From Candidatus Neoflavobacterium equi (GTDB lineage: Bacteria; Bacteroidota; Bacteroidia; Flavobacteriales; Flavobacteriaceae), in contig JAGHSS010000178.1 in the NCBI GenBank assembly GCA_018065745.1, positions 1 to 13,572 of the forward strand: a stretch of DNA of 13,572 nucleotides. The letters run 5' to 3'. A program made the position numbers and the translations under genes. Shown here in pieces: positions 1-6,782 of this stretch. The notes under the pieces are model-generated. The model worked only from the letters and a program-made list of their open reading frames with translations, made no database searches and had not been told where the DNA came from. How positions within the stretch are numbered: position 1 is the stretch's first letter; each line of letters opens with the position of its first letter.

Positions 1-2
1 AC

Positions 3-33
3 TTAGAGATGAAAAGGGATTTTCCTATTTTTG
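3..33 (+). promoter_or_regulatory. Candidate Bacteroidota-type promoter of the exported hydrolase
   Basis: TATTTTTG at 26-33 matches the Bacteroidota -7 consensus TAnnTTTG. Nineteen bases upstream, TTAG at 3-6 matches three of four bases of the -33 element TTTG. Transcription would begin near position 40 and leave a leader of about 20 bases before the ATG at 60. It also makes the in-frame ATG at 9 unlikely, because that codon lies upstream of the predicted transcript start. This is consensus matching only. Confidence 0.45.
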
Positions 34-59
34 AGGATCATACGCTTAATACAACACAG

Positions 60-908
60 ATGAAAAAAATATTTCTCATGCTCTTGCTTATTTTAACAAG
101 TCAATCATGGGCACAACTACAAGCCATTAAAGGAAAAACCTCTTACAATTTTTGGTTGCAATTACCTGAAAAAGAAGTCCTAAACAACAAACCAGCAGTG
201 ATCATTTTCTTGCACGGGAAAAGTTTGTCTGGAACAGATTTAAAAAAAGTAAAGCGCTATGGGGTACTGAGAGCTGTTGAAAAAGGGCGCAAAATCCCTG
301 CAATCATTGTGGCTCCTCAACTTCCTTCTGGTCCTTGGAATCCAGAAAAAGTAGCCAAAATATTAGACTATGTACAGAAAAAGTATGATACAGATAAGAA
401 CAGAGTTTATGTAATGGGAATGAGTTTGGGTAGTTATGGAACCATGGACGTGGTGGGAACCATGCCTGACCGTATTGCTGGAGCTGTATCAATTTGCGGT
501 GGTGGAACGGTAAAACTTGCATCTAACATTGCCAAAGTTCCTGTATGGGTTTTACACGGAAATGCAGATAGAGCAGTTCCAATGTCTGAATCTAAAAAGA
601 TTGTGGATGCGGTTAAAAAAGCAAATCCAAAAGCGCCAATTAAATTGACCATCATTAAAGGAGGAACGCATGGAAGTGTTGAGAATCTTTTTCACAAGGA
701 CGAAACTTATGCTTGGTTGTTTAAACAAAACAAAAACAATCCTGACTTAGAAGCTGAAAAGGTGTTTGGCCCTGAAACAGAATTGGCCGATGAATTTGTG
801 GACATCACAGAAGAAGTTAATGCACCAAAAGTGGAGCTTAAAGAGGTTGAGAAAACACCTAATACAGAAGAAAAAGAAATCAATGCCGAGTTCAAATTTG
901 TAGAGTAA
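60..908 (+). CDS. Exported alpha/beta-hydrolase (esterase / phospholipase-carboxylesterase type)
   Basis: Predicted secreted or periplasmic serine hydrolase of 282 residues. The ATG at 60 is chosen because it gives a signal peptide (MKKIFLMLLLILTSQSWA, cleavage before QLQ); the in-frame ATG at 9 would bury it behind 17 polar residues. The core has a beta-strand leading to FLHGK (about 50-54, oxyanion-hole region), a nucleophile elbow GMSLGS with Ser122, an acid in HGNAD (Asp170) and a histidine in GGTHGS (His204). Order and spacing fit the dienelactone-hydrolase/PHB-depolymerase-like esterases often annotated as phospholipase. After about residue 226 comes a low-complexity tail rich in Glu and Lys, longer than the fold needs. 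The substrate cannot be told. The gene stands alone, with its own candidate promoter and a strong terminator. Confidence 0.85.
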   Translation: MKKIFLMLLLILTSQSWAQLQAIKGKTSYNFWLQLPEKEVLNNKPAVIIFLHGKSLSGTDLKKVKRYGVLRAVEKGRKIPAIIVAPQLPSGPWNPEKVAKILDYVQKKYDTDKNRVYVMGMSLGSYGTMDVVGTMPDRIAGAVSICGGGTVKLASNIAKVPVWVLHGNADRAVPMSESKKIVDAVKKANPKAPIKLTIIKGGTHGSVENLFHKDETYAWLFKQNKNNPDLEAEKVFGPETELADEFVDITEEVNAPKVELKEVEKTPNTEEKEINAEFKFVE

Positions 909-941
909 CGGCAAATCCAACGGAGGTTATTCCTGAGGTAT

Positions 942-955
942 CTTAAATATTTAAG
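942..955. repeat. 14-bp perfect palindrome next to the terminator
   Basis: CTTAAATATTTAAG is its own reverse complement. It abuts the terminator hairpin that starts at 956. It may be a binding site, or simply an AT-rich chance palindrome. Confidence 0.4.
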
Positions 956-989
956 TGAGTTTGACTGAGGTCAAACTCATTTTTTTTTT
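956..989 (+). terminator. Intrinsic terminator of the hydrolase gene
   Basis: The arms TGAGTTTGAC (956-965) and GTCAAACTCA (970-979) pair perfectly over 10 bp around a TGAG loop. Ten T residues follow at 980-989. It lies 47 bases after the hydrolase stop codon. Confidence 0.9.
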
Positions 990-1063
990 GAATTCAACAT
1001 TGGGACCGATCCCTAACCTAAATTGAGATGAGAACGGTTGATACACACTCCCCCATTGACATC

Positions 1064-1097
1064 AAAAAAAAACCTCAAAAGCGGGAAGCTTTTGAGG
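1064..1097 (-). terminator. Intrinsic terminator of hisS
   Basis: Read on the minus strand, CCTCAAAAGC and GCTTTTGAGG form a perfect 10-bp stem with a 5-base loop (1073-1097). Nine T residues follow (complement of 1064-1072). It begins 36 bases after the hisS stop codon. Confidence 0.9.
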
Positions 1098-1133
1098 GTA
1101 GATTATATTTTGCTACTTTAAAGTAGGGAATTC

Positions 1134-2504
1134 TTATTTTAATTTTTCAATCAATTGCTCTAAAGTAACTACTTCTTGAGTACCATTGTTCAAATCTTTA
1201 AACGTGAAGTTTTTGTTAGCCAATTCATCAGCTCCTACAATCACTACACTGTTAATACCTCTTTTTTCAGCGTGTTTAAACTGCTTGGCAATTTTATCAG
1301 CGTCAGGATACATTTCTACTTTTATTCCTTGTTTTCTCAAAGTCTGTAGTGTCTGCATTACAAATGCCGCTTCTTGGTGACCTGAATTAAAGAACAAGGC
1401 TTTTGAAGTAACAGTTACTGTTTCTGGGAATTTGTTAAGTTCTTCCAACACCAAATAGATGCGGTCCAAACCAAAAGAGATTCCAACACCACTCATATTT
1501 TTCAATCCAAAAATACCGGTAAGGTCATCATAACGACCACCACCACCAATGGATCCTAATTTTACTTCTTTTGGAGCAGCAACTTCAAAAATTGCTCCTG
1601 TATAATAATTCAATCCGCGGGCAAGAGTCACGTCTAAATCCAATACTGCAGCATCCAAACCTAAAGCGTTTACTTGTTCACAGATAAAAGTCAATTCCTC
1701 TACCCCTTTCATTCCTTCTTGAGAATCTGCCAATAGCGTTGCCAATTGTTTTAGCTTGTCTGTTGTTGTTCCCTCAAATTGGAATAACGGTTGTACTTTT
1801 TCAATGGCCTCTTCAGAGATTCCTTTGGTAAGCATTTCAGCTTTCACACCGTCTGCCCCAATTTTGTCTAATTTATCTAAGGCTACAGTAAAGTCTATCA
1901 ATTTGTCTGATGCACCAATAACTTCAGCAATTCCAGAAAGGATTTTTCTGTTGTTGATTTTAATGGTAACCCCTTGTAAACCTAAATCTGTATAAACGGC
2001 GTCATATAACTGTACCAATTCCACTTCTTGCCAAAGTGATTTTGATCCTACAACGTCTGCATCACACTGATAGAATTCTCTGAAACGTCCTTTTTGAGGA
2101 TTGTCTGCTCTCCATACCGGTTGAATTTGATAACGTTTGAATGGGAATTCAATTTCGTTTTGGTGTTGTACAACATAACGTGCAAAAGGAACTGTTAAGT
2201 CGTATCTCAACGCTTTTTCTGAAAGTGAATTTGAAAAGCGCGCCAAGTTGTTTTCTTCCAACGCTTTTAAATCAGCCTTCTTCACTTTGTCACCAGAGTT
2301 TAATACTTTAAAGATTAAGCGGTCTCCCTCTTCTCCATATTTACCCAACAATGTTTCAGAATTTTCAAACGATGGGGTTTCAATAGGTTGAAATCCATAT
2401 TTTTCAAAATTTCTTTTAATGGTTTGGATAATGTAGTTTCTCTTTGCTACTTCTGCAGGTGAAAAATCTCTTGTACCTTTAGGTATTGCTGGTTTTGTTG
2501 CCAT
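1134..2504 (-). CDS. hisS: Histidine--tRNA ligase
   Basis: Charges tRNA-His with histidine in the cytoplasm; a class II aminoacyl-tRNA synthetase acting as a homodimer. The 456 residues are within the usual bacterial range. Recognisable parts are the N-terminal PKGTRDFSP (about 8-16), YDLTVPFARYV (101-111), the motif 2 region with PVWRADNPQKGRFREFYQCD (129-148), the histidine-binding ARGLNYYTG (295-303), and motif 3 GGGGRYDDL with GVGISFGLDR (320-348). The anticodon-binding domain follows from about residue 365. The ATG start agrees with the family's N-terminus. The gene is monocistronic, has its own terminator, and diverges from the ABC permease gene across 200 bases in which I find no exact TAnnTTTG match for hisS. 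No key residue looks missing. Confidence 0.97.
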   Translation of the reverse strand: MATKPAIPKGTRDFSPAEVAKRNYIIQTIKRNFEKYGFQPIETPSFENSETLLGKYGEEGDRLIFKVLNSGDKVKKADLKALEENNLARFSNSLSEKALRYDLTVPFARYVVQHQNEIEFPFKRYQIQPVWRADNPQKGRFREFYQCDADVVGSKSLWQEVELVQLYDAVYTDLGLQGVTIKINNRKILSGIAEVIGASDKLIDFTVALDKLDKIGADGVKAEMLTKGISEEAIEKVQPLFQFEGTTTDKLKQLATLLADSQEGMKGVEELTFICEQVNALGLDAAVLDLDVTLARGLNYYTGAIFEVAAPKEVKLGSIGGGGRYDDLTGIFGLKNMSGVGISFGLDRIYLVLEELNKFPETVTVTSKALFFNSGHQEAAFVMQTLQTLRKQGIKVEMYPDADKIAKQFKHAEKRGINSVVIVGADELANKNFTFKDLNNGTQEVVTLEQLIEKLK

Positions 2505-2560
2505 TTTATATAATTATTGTGTGTTGTGAAAACACGTATAATATTCAATTTATTTAAGGA

Positions 2561-2579
2561 GGATCACCTTGGTGATTCC
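2561..2579. promoter_or_regulatory. Dyad in the hisS / ABC permease divergent gap
   Basis: ATCACC TT GGTGAT (2563-2576) is a 6-bp inverted repeat with a 2-base centre. It is flanked by GG and TCC, which extends the symmetry imperfectly. It lies 57 bases upstream of the hisS start and 126 bases upstream of the permease start. The size suits an operator or a small leader hairpin, but no regulator gene is nearby. The rest of 2505-2704 is AT-rich and otherwise featureless to me. Confidence 0.25.
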
Positions 2580-2704
2580 ACAAATGAGCCACCTGAAAAA
2601 GGATGGTTTGTTTGCGTTTACAAATATCTTACTTTTTGAATAAATTAATACAAGAAATAGCGTAAAACTTGTAACAAAAATATCTATTGAACTACTAATG
2701 GGGT

Positions 2705-3937
2705 ATGATTGGACTATTTTATGAAAATACAAAAATTGCGTTGGGATCCATCAAAACGCAAATTCTTCGCACCATATTAACGGTATTAATTATTGCGATA
2801 GGAATTTTGGCGCTGGTTGCCATACTAACTGTAGTAAATGCGGTCAAGAGTTCTATGACTTCAAATTTCGCTGCTATGGGAGCCAATACTTTTTCTATTA
2901 CCCAATATGACTTTACCAAACAGATGGAAGAAAAAGTCAAGGTCAATCCAATCATCAATTATCCTGAAGCTTTGGCTTTCAAGGAAAAATACAACTATCC
3001 ATTTACCACTACTTCCATAGCGTTCACGGCGACCTCTGTGGCAGAAGTCAAATATGAAAACAAAAAGACAGATCCTGAAGTCACTGTGGTTGGTGCAGAT
3101 GAAATGTATACCAACAACAAAGGGATGGCGGTTGTTGAGGGAAGAAATTTTAATTCCTTTGACATAGAGAACAATTCCAATGTGTGTATTATTGGATCTG
3201 ACTTGTACAAAAAACTTTTTAAAGACATCAATGCACTGAATAAAACCATCAGTGTGCGTGGTGCAAAATTCAAAGTGGTTGGCGTTTTGAAAGAACGCGG
3301 ATCAACTTTTGGTCAGAAGCAAGACATGAAACTTTTGATTCCACTTCACGTTGCACGTTCGCTGTTTAGCGCTCCTAATATCAACTATGATATTGACATC
3401 ATGATTCCCAATCAAAATTTAATGGACCAAGCGATTGATCAAGCAAAGGTTCAGATGCGAATGATTCGCAAACTGGCGCCGTCTCAAGAAACCAATTTTG
3501 GTTTGGAACGCAGTGACAGCACTTTGAACACTTTGTTGAGTAATTTGAATACTTTGGAAGTTGGAGCTTGGGTGATTAGTTTCATCACCATCTTGGGATC
3601 TTCCATTGCGTTGATGAACATCATGCTGGTTTCTGTTACAGAGCGCACCAGAGAAATTGGGGTTAGAAAATCACTTGGGGCAAAGAAAAATACCATCGCT
3701 ACTCAGTTTTTCACGGAGACGCTGGTGATCAGTTTCATTGGTGGATTTTTGGGAATCGTGTTTGGAATTTTAATCGGGTATTCTGTGGGGAAAGCCATGG
3801 AGTTTGAGTTTGCGACCCCTTGGATGGCGATTATCGCAGCGGTGATCACGACGTTTTTGGTCGCAATTGTTTCTGGTCTTTACCCGGCGGTGAAAGCGAG
3901 TAAGCTGGATCCTGTAGAGGCGCTTAGATATGAATAA
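2705..3937 (+). CDS. ABC transporter permease, MacB/FtsX type
   Basis: Inner-membrane permease subunit of an ABC exporter or mechanotransmission complex (type VII ABC fold), 410 residues. The order is typical of the family. One transmembrane helix lies at about 21-44. A MacB-type periplasmic domain follows to about 285, including VVEGRNFN and GSDLYKKLF. Three C-terminal helices lie at about 287-312, 336-361 and 374-395. The coupling segment ERTREIGVRKSLGA (313-326) and the ending GLYPAVKASKLDPVEALRYE (391-410) are family hallmarks. The ATG at 2705 begins directly with the cytoplasmic lead-in to helix 1. No ATPase (MacB/LolD-like) gene adjoins it, so its partner is encoded elsewhere. The substrate is unknown; macrolide, lipoprotein or peptide export are all possible. 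Confidence 0.92.
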   Translation: MIGLFYENTKIALGSIKTQILRTILTVLIIAIGILALVAILTVVNAVKSSMTSNFAAMGANTFSITQYDFTKQMEEKVKVNPIINYPEALAFKEKYNYPFTTTSIAFTATSVAEVKYENKKTDPEVTVVGADEMYTNNKGMAVVEGRNFNSFDIENNSNVCIIGSDLYKKLFKDINALNKTISVRGAKFKVVGVLKERGSTFGQKQDMKLLIPLHVARSLFSAPNINYDIDIMIPNQNLMDQAIDQAKVQMRMIRKLAPSQETNFGLERSDSTLNTLLSNLNTLEVGAWVISFITILGSSIALMNIMLVSVTERTREIGVRKSLGAKKNTIATQFFTETLVISFIGGFLGIVFGILIGYSVGKAMEFEFATPWMAIIAAVITTFLVAIVSGLYPAVKASKLDPVEALRYE

Positions 3938-3939
3938 AG

Positions 3940-3965
3940 AAAAAAATTGCGATGGTCGTTTTTTT
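3940..3965 (+). terminator. Weak candidate terminator after the ABC permease
   Basis: An A-run (3940-3946), a short CGA-TGG-TCG hairpin (3950-3958) and seven T residues (3959-3965) follow the permease stop codon. The A and T runs could lengthen the stem. The GC part is only 3 bp, so this is weak. A second small dyad, TTGACT / AGTCAA (3964-3969 / 3977-3982), overlaps the T-run. Confidence 0.3.
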
Positions 3966-3992
3966 GACTAACGAACAGTCAATTCAAGAAGA

Positions 3993-4104
3993 GGACCTGC
4001 GTTAGCGATTGAAGCGGCATCCTTTTAAAAAAGCGGAGGCAACGACGGTTTTTTAAAAGATATAGCGGAAAGCGCGGCGCGCCCCTTTGAGGCGCGCAAC
4101 GTCC
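3993..4104 (+). ncRNA. Candidate structured RNA / GC-rich intergenic element
   Basis: A 112-base stretch in the gap between the convergent permease and prmC genes is much richer in GC than other intergenic DNA here and folds by eye into a closed structure. The ends pair (GGA at 3993-3995 with TCC at 4102-4104; CGTT at 4000-4003 with AACG at 4098-4101). Inside are an 11-bp perfect hairpin (CTTTTAAAAAA 4022-4032 with TTTTTTAAAAG 4049-4059) and a 7-bp GC hairpin (GCGCGCC 4077-4083 with GGCGCGC 4091-4097). The joining segments carry AGCGATTGAAGCGGC and ATATAGCGGAAAGC. From memory, very similar segments recur between genes in flavobacterial genomes, and the Flavo-1 RNA motif is one named candidate; I could not check this. 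No coding frame explains it. Strand is uncertain; plus is given because the GC hairpin is followed by CCCTATTTTT. Confidence 0.5.
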
Positions 4105-4136
4105 CTATTTTTCACCTATATATAAGGAGTGGTTTT

Positions 4137-4982
4137 CTATTTTTGGGCTTTGGTCATTCTGTCCTTGCCGTAGATATCCTTTCTGAGCTCCGTGTTTGAA
4201 AAGCCCTTTTCTGTCAACATTTGAACCATCTCCTGCCCTAAATACTGATTGATTTCATAATATAATAAACCGTCTTTCTTCAATGATTTTTGGGCTAAAT
4301 CTGCAATGGTTGTATAAAATATCAGCGGATCATCATCTTCAACAAACAAGGCCAAATGGGGCTCATTGTCTAAAACATTGGATTGAATTTCTACTTTCTC
4401 CAAATTCCTCACATAGGGTGGATTGGAAACGATGACGTCAAATGTGGTGTCTAAGCTTTGCAAAGTCAAAACGTCGGCTTGTATGAAAGTGACATTTACC
4501 TCATTTGTTATAGCATTTTGTTTGGCTACTTCCAGCGCTTTTTCTGAAACATCCATGGCATAAACATTGGCATTTTTGATGTTCTTAGCCAAAGATATTG
4601 CTATACATCCGGAACCGGTTCCAATGTCAAGAATGTTGATGGCTTCTGTTTGACTGTGATCTTTTACAATCCAATCCACCAATTCTTCTGTCTCCGGTCT
4701 TGGGATCAAGGTGTTTGGGTTGACAAAAAACTGGAGGTCGTAAAAAAAGGCTTTGCTGAGAATATATTGGATCGGACGTTGATTCAATAACTGACTCAAG
4801 GCAAAATCCCAAAGCGGTTGCTTGTCATCATCCAAAATCAGGGAAGGATCCAGCGCGAGCTCATAGCGTTTCATCTGATGGTATTCTTCCAACAACATAT
4901 AAAAAAACTGATCCACCTCCTGCGCATCATACAGGGGTTCCAACTGTTCTTTGAAATATGTTCTATATTTTCTTAGTAGCAT
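4137..4982 (-). CDS. prmC: Peptide chain release factor N5-glutamine methyltransferase
   Basis: Methylates the glutamine of the GGQ motif in release factors RF1 and RF2 using S-adenosylmethionine, which speeds translation termination. With the ATG at 4982 the protein has 281 residues. The N-terminal helical substrate-recognition domain spans about 1-95, followed by PRPETEELVDW (95-105). The SAM-binding motif DIGTGSGC lies at 119-126 and the catalytic signature SNPPYV at 186-191. Position 5000 offers an in-frame TTG six codons upstream, but that codon overlaps a well-formed -7 promoter box, so 4982 is preferred. The end YGKDRMTKAQK is usual for the family. In many bacteria prmC follows prfA; here it is a single gene divergent from ribD. 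Confidence 0.95.
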   Translation of the reverse strand: MLLRKYRTYFKEQLEPLYDAQEVDQFFYMLLEEYHQMKRYELALDPSLILDDDKQPLWDFALSQLLNQRPIQYILSKAFFYDLQFFVNPNTLIPRPETEELVDWIVKDHSQTEAINILDIGTGSGCIAISLAKNIKNANVYAMDVSEKALEVAKQNAITNEVNVTFIQADVLTLQSLDTTFDVIVSNPPYVRNLEKVEIQSNVLDNEPHLALFVEDDDPLIFYTTIADLAQKSLKKDGLLYYEINQYLGQEMVQMLTEKGFSNTELRKDIYGKDRMTKAQK

Positions 4983-4997
4983 GAATGTAAATTTTGA

Positions 4998-5028
4998 CAA
5001 AAATAGGTATTAAACAGGCCTTTGCAAA
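4998..5028 (-). promoter_or_regulatory. Promoter of prmC (Bacteroidota consensus)
   Basis: Read on the minus strand, TTTG (5028-5025), 19 bases, then TATTTTTG (5005-4998) fits the -33/-7 consensus TTTG-N19-TAnnTTTG exactly. Transcription would start near 4991, about 10 bases before the ATG at 4982. This is the best-formed promoter in the window and it settles the prmC start. Confidence 0.6.
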
Positions 5029-5059
5029 CGAGATGACCCAATAAATCCAAGAAAAAAAT

Positions 5060-5067
5060 TAATTTTG
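5060..5067 (+). promoter_or_regulatory. -7 element for ribD-yigZ
   Basis: TAATTTTG matches TAnnTTTG and ends only four bases before the GTG start of ribD. A transcript beginning about 5-7 bases after the box would be leaderless or nearly so. No good -33 TTTG lies at the usual distance; the TTTG at 5021-5024 is 35 bases away. If real, the message is very short-leadered or translation starts at the ATG at 5093. Confidence 0.45.
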
Positions 5068-5071
5068 TGCT

Positions 5072-6118
5072 GTGGAGATAAATGAACTATATATGCAACG
5101 CTGTATTGACCTTTCCAAAAAGGGTCTGAGAGCGGCCATGCCCAACCCGTGTGTTGGCGCTGTGATTGTACACAATAATAAAATCATCGGGGAAGGATTT
5201 ACTGCTGCATTTGGCGGTCCTCACGCAGAGGTGAATGCCATTGCGTCTGTGAAAGATCCTTCGTTACTACCTGAAAGTACCATATATGTGAGCTTGGAGC
5301 CATGCAGTCATTTTGGCAAAACGCCTCCGTGTTGTGATTTGATTATCGAGAAAAAAATTCCGCGTGTCGTGATTGGCATGATGGATCCTTTTGCTGCCGT
5401 TTCTGGTGCGGGAATTTTAAAACTTATCCAAGCGGGAAGACAGGTAAAAGTGGGTGTTTTGGAGGATTCTTGCTATGAAAGCAACAAGCGATTTTTCACT
5501 TTCCACCAAAAAAACAGGCCTTTTATCTTGTTGAAATGGGCGCAAACGGCAGACCATTTTATGGCTCCGGCAAAGAAGGATGTGCAAGCCCCGGTTTGGA
5601 TCAGCAACAGTTACAGCCTGCAGAGAGCACACCAAATGCGCGCTGAAAACATGGCCATTTTGGTGGGGACGCAAACGGTTGTGGATGACAATCCAAGCTT
5701 GACCACTAGAGATTGGCAGGGACAAAACCCGCTGCGCATTGTCCTGGATAGAACGGGAAGGCTGACGGGAAAACTCCATGTGTTGGATCAAAGCACGCCA
5801 ACGCTGATCATCACTGAAAACGAAGAATTGGCAAGCGGTGAAAACCTTAACTATGCGTTGTTGAAATTTGACGATTCTTTTTTGACCAACCTCATGCAAC
5901 TCTTGTATCAAAAAAATATACAATCTATAATTGTGGAGGGCGGCAAAAAAACGCTGGACCTTTTTATACAACAAAACCTTTGGGATGAAGCTTGGGTTTT
6001 CAATTCCAAAAACAAATTTGTGGAGGGAATTCCAAGTCCAACATTACCAACTTCACCATGTAAAGAAGAAGAATTGGGAGACAATGTGCTTCAGATTTAC
6101 AAGAATACCAACCGATAA
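5072..6118 (+). CDS. ribD: Bifunctional riboflavin biosynthesis deaminase/reductase RibD
   Basis: Carries out two steps from GTP toward riboflavin: deamination of the diaminohydroxyphosphoribosylaminopyrimidine, then NADPH-dependent reduction of its ribose. Of 348 residues, about 1-145 form the zinc deaminase domain, with GGPHAEVNAI (His51, catalytic Glu53) and EPCSHFGKTPPC (zinc ligands Cys78 and Cys87). From about 150 comes the reductase domain, with LLKWAQTADH, AILVGTQTVVDDNPSLTTR, PLRIVLDR and IVEGGKKTLDLF. The GTG start at 5072 is preferred because it keeps an aromatic residue plus Met (LYM) just before the first helix, as in Escherichia coli and Bacillus RibD; the ATG at 5093 would remove seven residues. 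The yigZ gene follows 12 bases later in the same frame, so the two are probably co-transcribed. Other riboflavin genes are not in view. Confidence 0.95.
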   Translation: MEINELYMQRCIDLSKKGLRAAMPNPCVGAVIVHNNKIIGEGFTAAFGGPHAEVNAIASVKDPSLLPESTIYVSLEPCSHFGKTPPCCDLIIEKKIPRVVIGMMDPFAAVSGAGILKLIQAGRQVKVGVLEDSCYESNKRFFTFHQKNRPFILLKWAQTADHFMAPAKKDVQAPVWISNSYSLQRAHQMRAENMAILVGTQTVVDDNPSLTTRDWQGQNPLRIVLDRTGRLTGKLHVLDQSTPTLIITENEELASGENLNYALLKFDDSFLTNLMQLLYQKNIQSIIVEGGKKTLDLFIQQNLWDEAWVFNSKNKFVEGIPSPTLPTSPCKEEELGDNVLQIYKNTNR

Positions 6119-6130
6119 GAACATTACACT

Positions 6131-6739
6131 TTGATAAAGGATACATACAACACCATTGCAGAACCGTCTGAAGAAATGCTGTACAAAGAAAAAAACAGCA
6201 AGTTTTTTTCTTATGCCTTTCCGATCAGTTCTGAAGAAGAGGTGAAACCAATTTTAGAGGAGATCAAAAAAAAGCACCATACTGCCAGACATTGGTGTTA
6301 TGCTTTCCAAACGGGAACGGACCAAAAAATATACTACAGAGCAAATGACGATGGGGAACCCAGCAACACTGCCGGCATGCCCATTTATGGACAGATCCAA
6401 TCTTTTGACATCACCAATGTATTTGTGGTGGTGGTGCGTTATTTTGGAGGCGTTAAATTGGGTGTGGGCGGATTGATTGTCGCTTACAGAGAGAGTGCAA
6501 AAATGGCTTTGGAAAACAGCACAATTATTGAAGAAACGATTGATGTTCATTTTGCCATCAGGTTTGACTACAAAAATATGAACAAGGTGATGCGCGTGAT
6601 CAAGGAGAAAAATCTAATTGTTGTTCACCAAATAATGGAATTGGATTGTTATATGGAAATAAAAATCAGAAAAAAGTTTGCTGAAGCAGCGCAATTGGCC
6701 TTGGAAAACTTATATGAAATAGAAGTCAAAACAATATAA
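6131..6739 (+). CDS. yigZ: YigZ/IMPACT family protein
   Basis: Conserved cytoplasmic protein of 202 residues with the two-domain YigZ layout: an N-terminal UPF0029 (IMPACT-like) domain to about 125 and a C-terminal ferredoxin-like DUF1949 domain at about 140-202. Visible signatures are KEKNSKFFSYA (19-29), NDDGEPSNTAGMPI (72-85) and VVRYFGGVKLGVGGLIVAYR (101-120). The biochemical role in bacteria is not settled; the eukaryotic relative IMPACT acts in translational stress control. The start must be the TTG at 6131: it is the only usable codon between the in-frame ribD stop at 6116-6118 and the conserved TYNTIAEPSE, while the first ATG (Met16) would cut into the domain. It lies 12 bases after ribD and ends at a strong hairpin. 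Confidence 0.9.
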   Translation: MIKDTYNTIAEPSEEMLYKEKNSKFFSYAFPISSEEEVKPILEEIKKKHHTARHWCYAFQTGTDQKIYYRANDDGEPSNTAGMPIYGQIQSFDITNVFVVVVRYFGGVKLGVGGLIVAYRESAKMALENSTIIEETIDVHFAIRFDYKNMNKVMRVIKEKNLIVVHQIMELDCYMEIKIRKKFAEAAQLALENLYEIEVKTI

Positions 6740-6740
6740 A

Positions 6741-6780
6741 AACAGCGGCATTCCCTACCAAAGGATGCCGCTGTTGCTTT
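6741..6780. terminator. Bidirectional terminator between yigZ and the thioesterase gene
   Basis: AACAGCGGCATTCC (6741-6754) pairs with GGATGCCGCTGTT (6763-6775) over 13 bp with one bulged T, around an 8-base loop. On the minus strand the hairpin is followed by five T residues, then ATATTG, which is good for the thioesterase transcript. On the plus strand the T-run is poor (GCTTTATC). It fills the 43-base convergent gap. Confidence 0.75.
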
Positions 6781-6782
6781 AT

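Noticed and set aside
9..59. N-terminal extension of the first hydrolase starting at ATG 9
   Set aside because: The ATG at 60 begins a clear signal peptide and lies just after a -7 box; the earlier ATG lies upstream of the predicted transcript start.
2556..2570. AAGGAGGATCACCTT resembles the 3' end of 16S rRNA
   Set aside because: Only a short piece matches, there is no rRNA around it, and it is part of a local dyad.
4013..4025. 13-mer AGCGGCATCCTTT shared with the minus strand of the yigZ terminator (6760-6772)
   Set aside because: A 13-base match between two places in a window this size is expected by chance; the surrounding bases do not match.
4983..5000. TTG start for prmC at 5000
   Set aside because: The codon overlaps the -7 element of a consensus promoter; the ATG at 4982 gives the normal family N-terminus.
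5417..5974. Long open frame on the minus strand inside ribD (185 residues)
   Set aside because: It is wholly antisense to a clear ribD, has no recognisable domain and no promoter, and its length is explained by the codon bias of the gene on the other strand.
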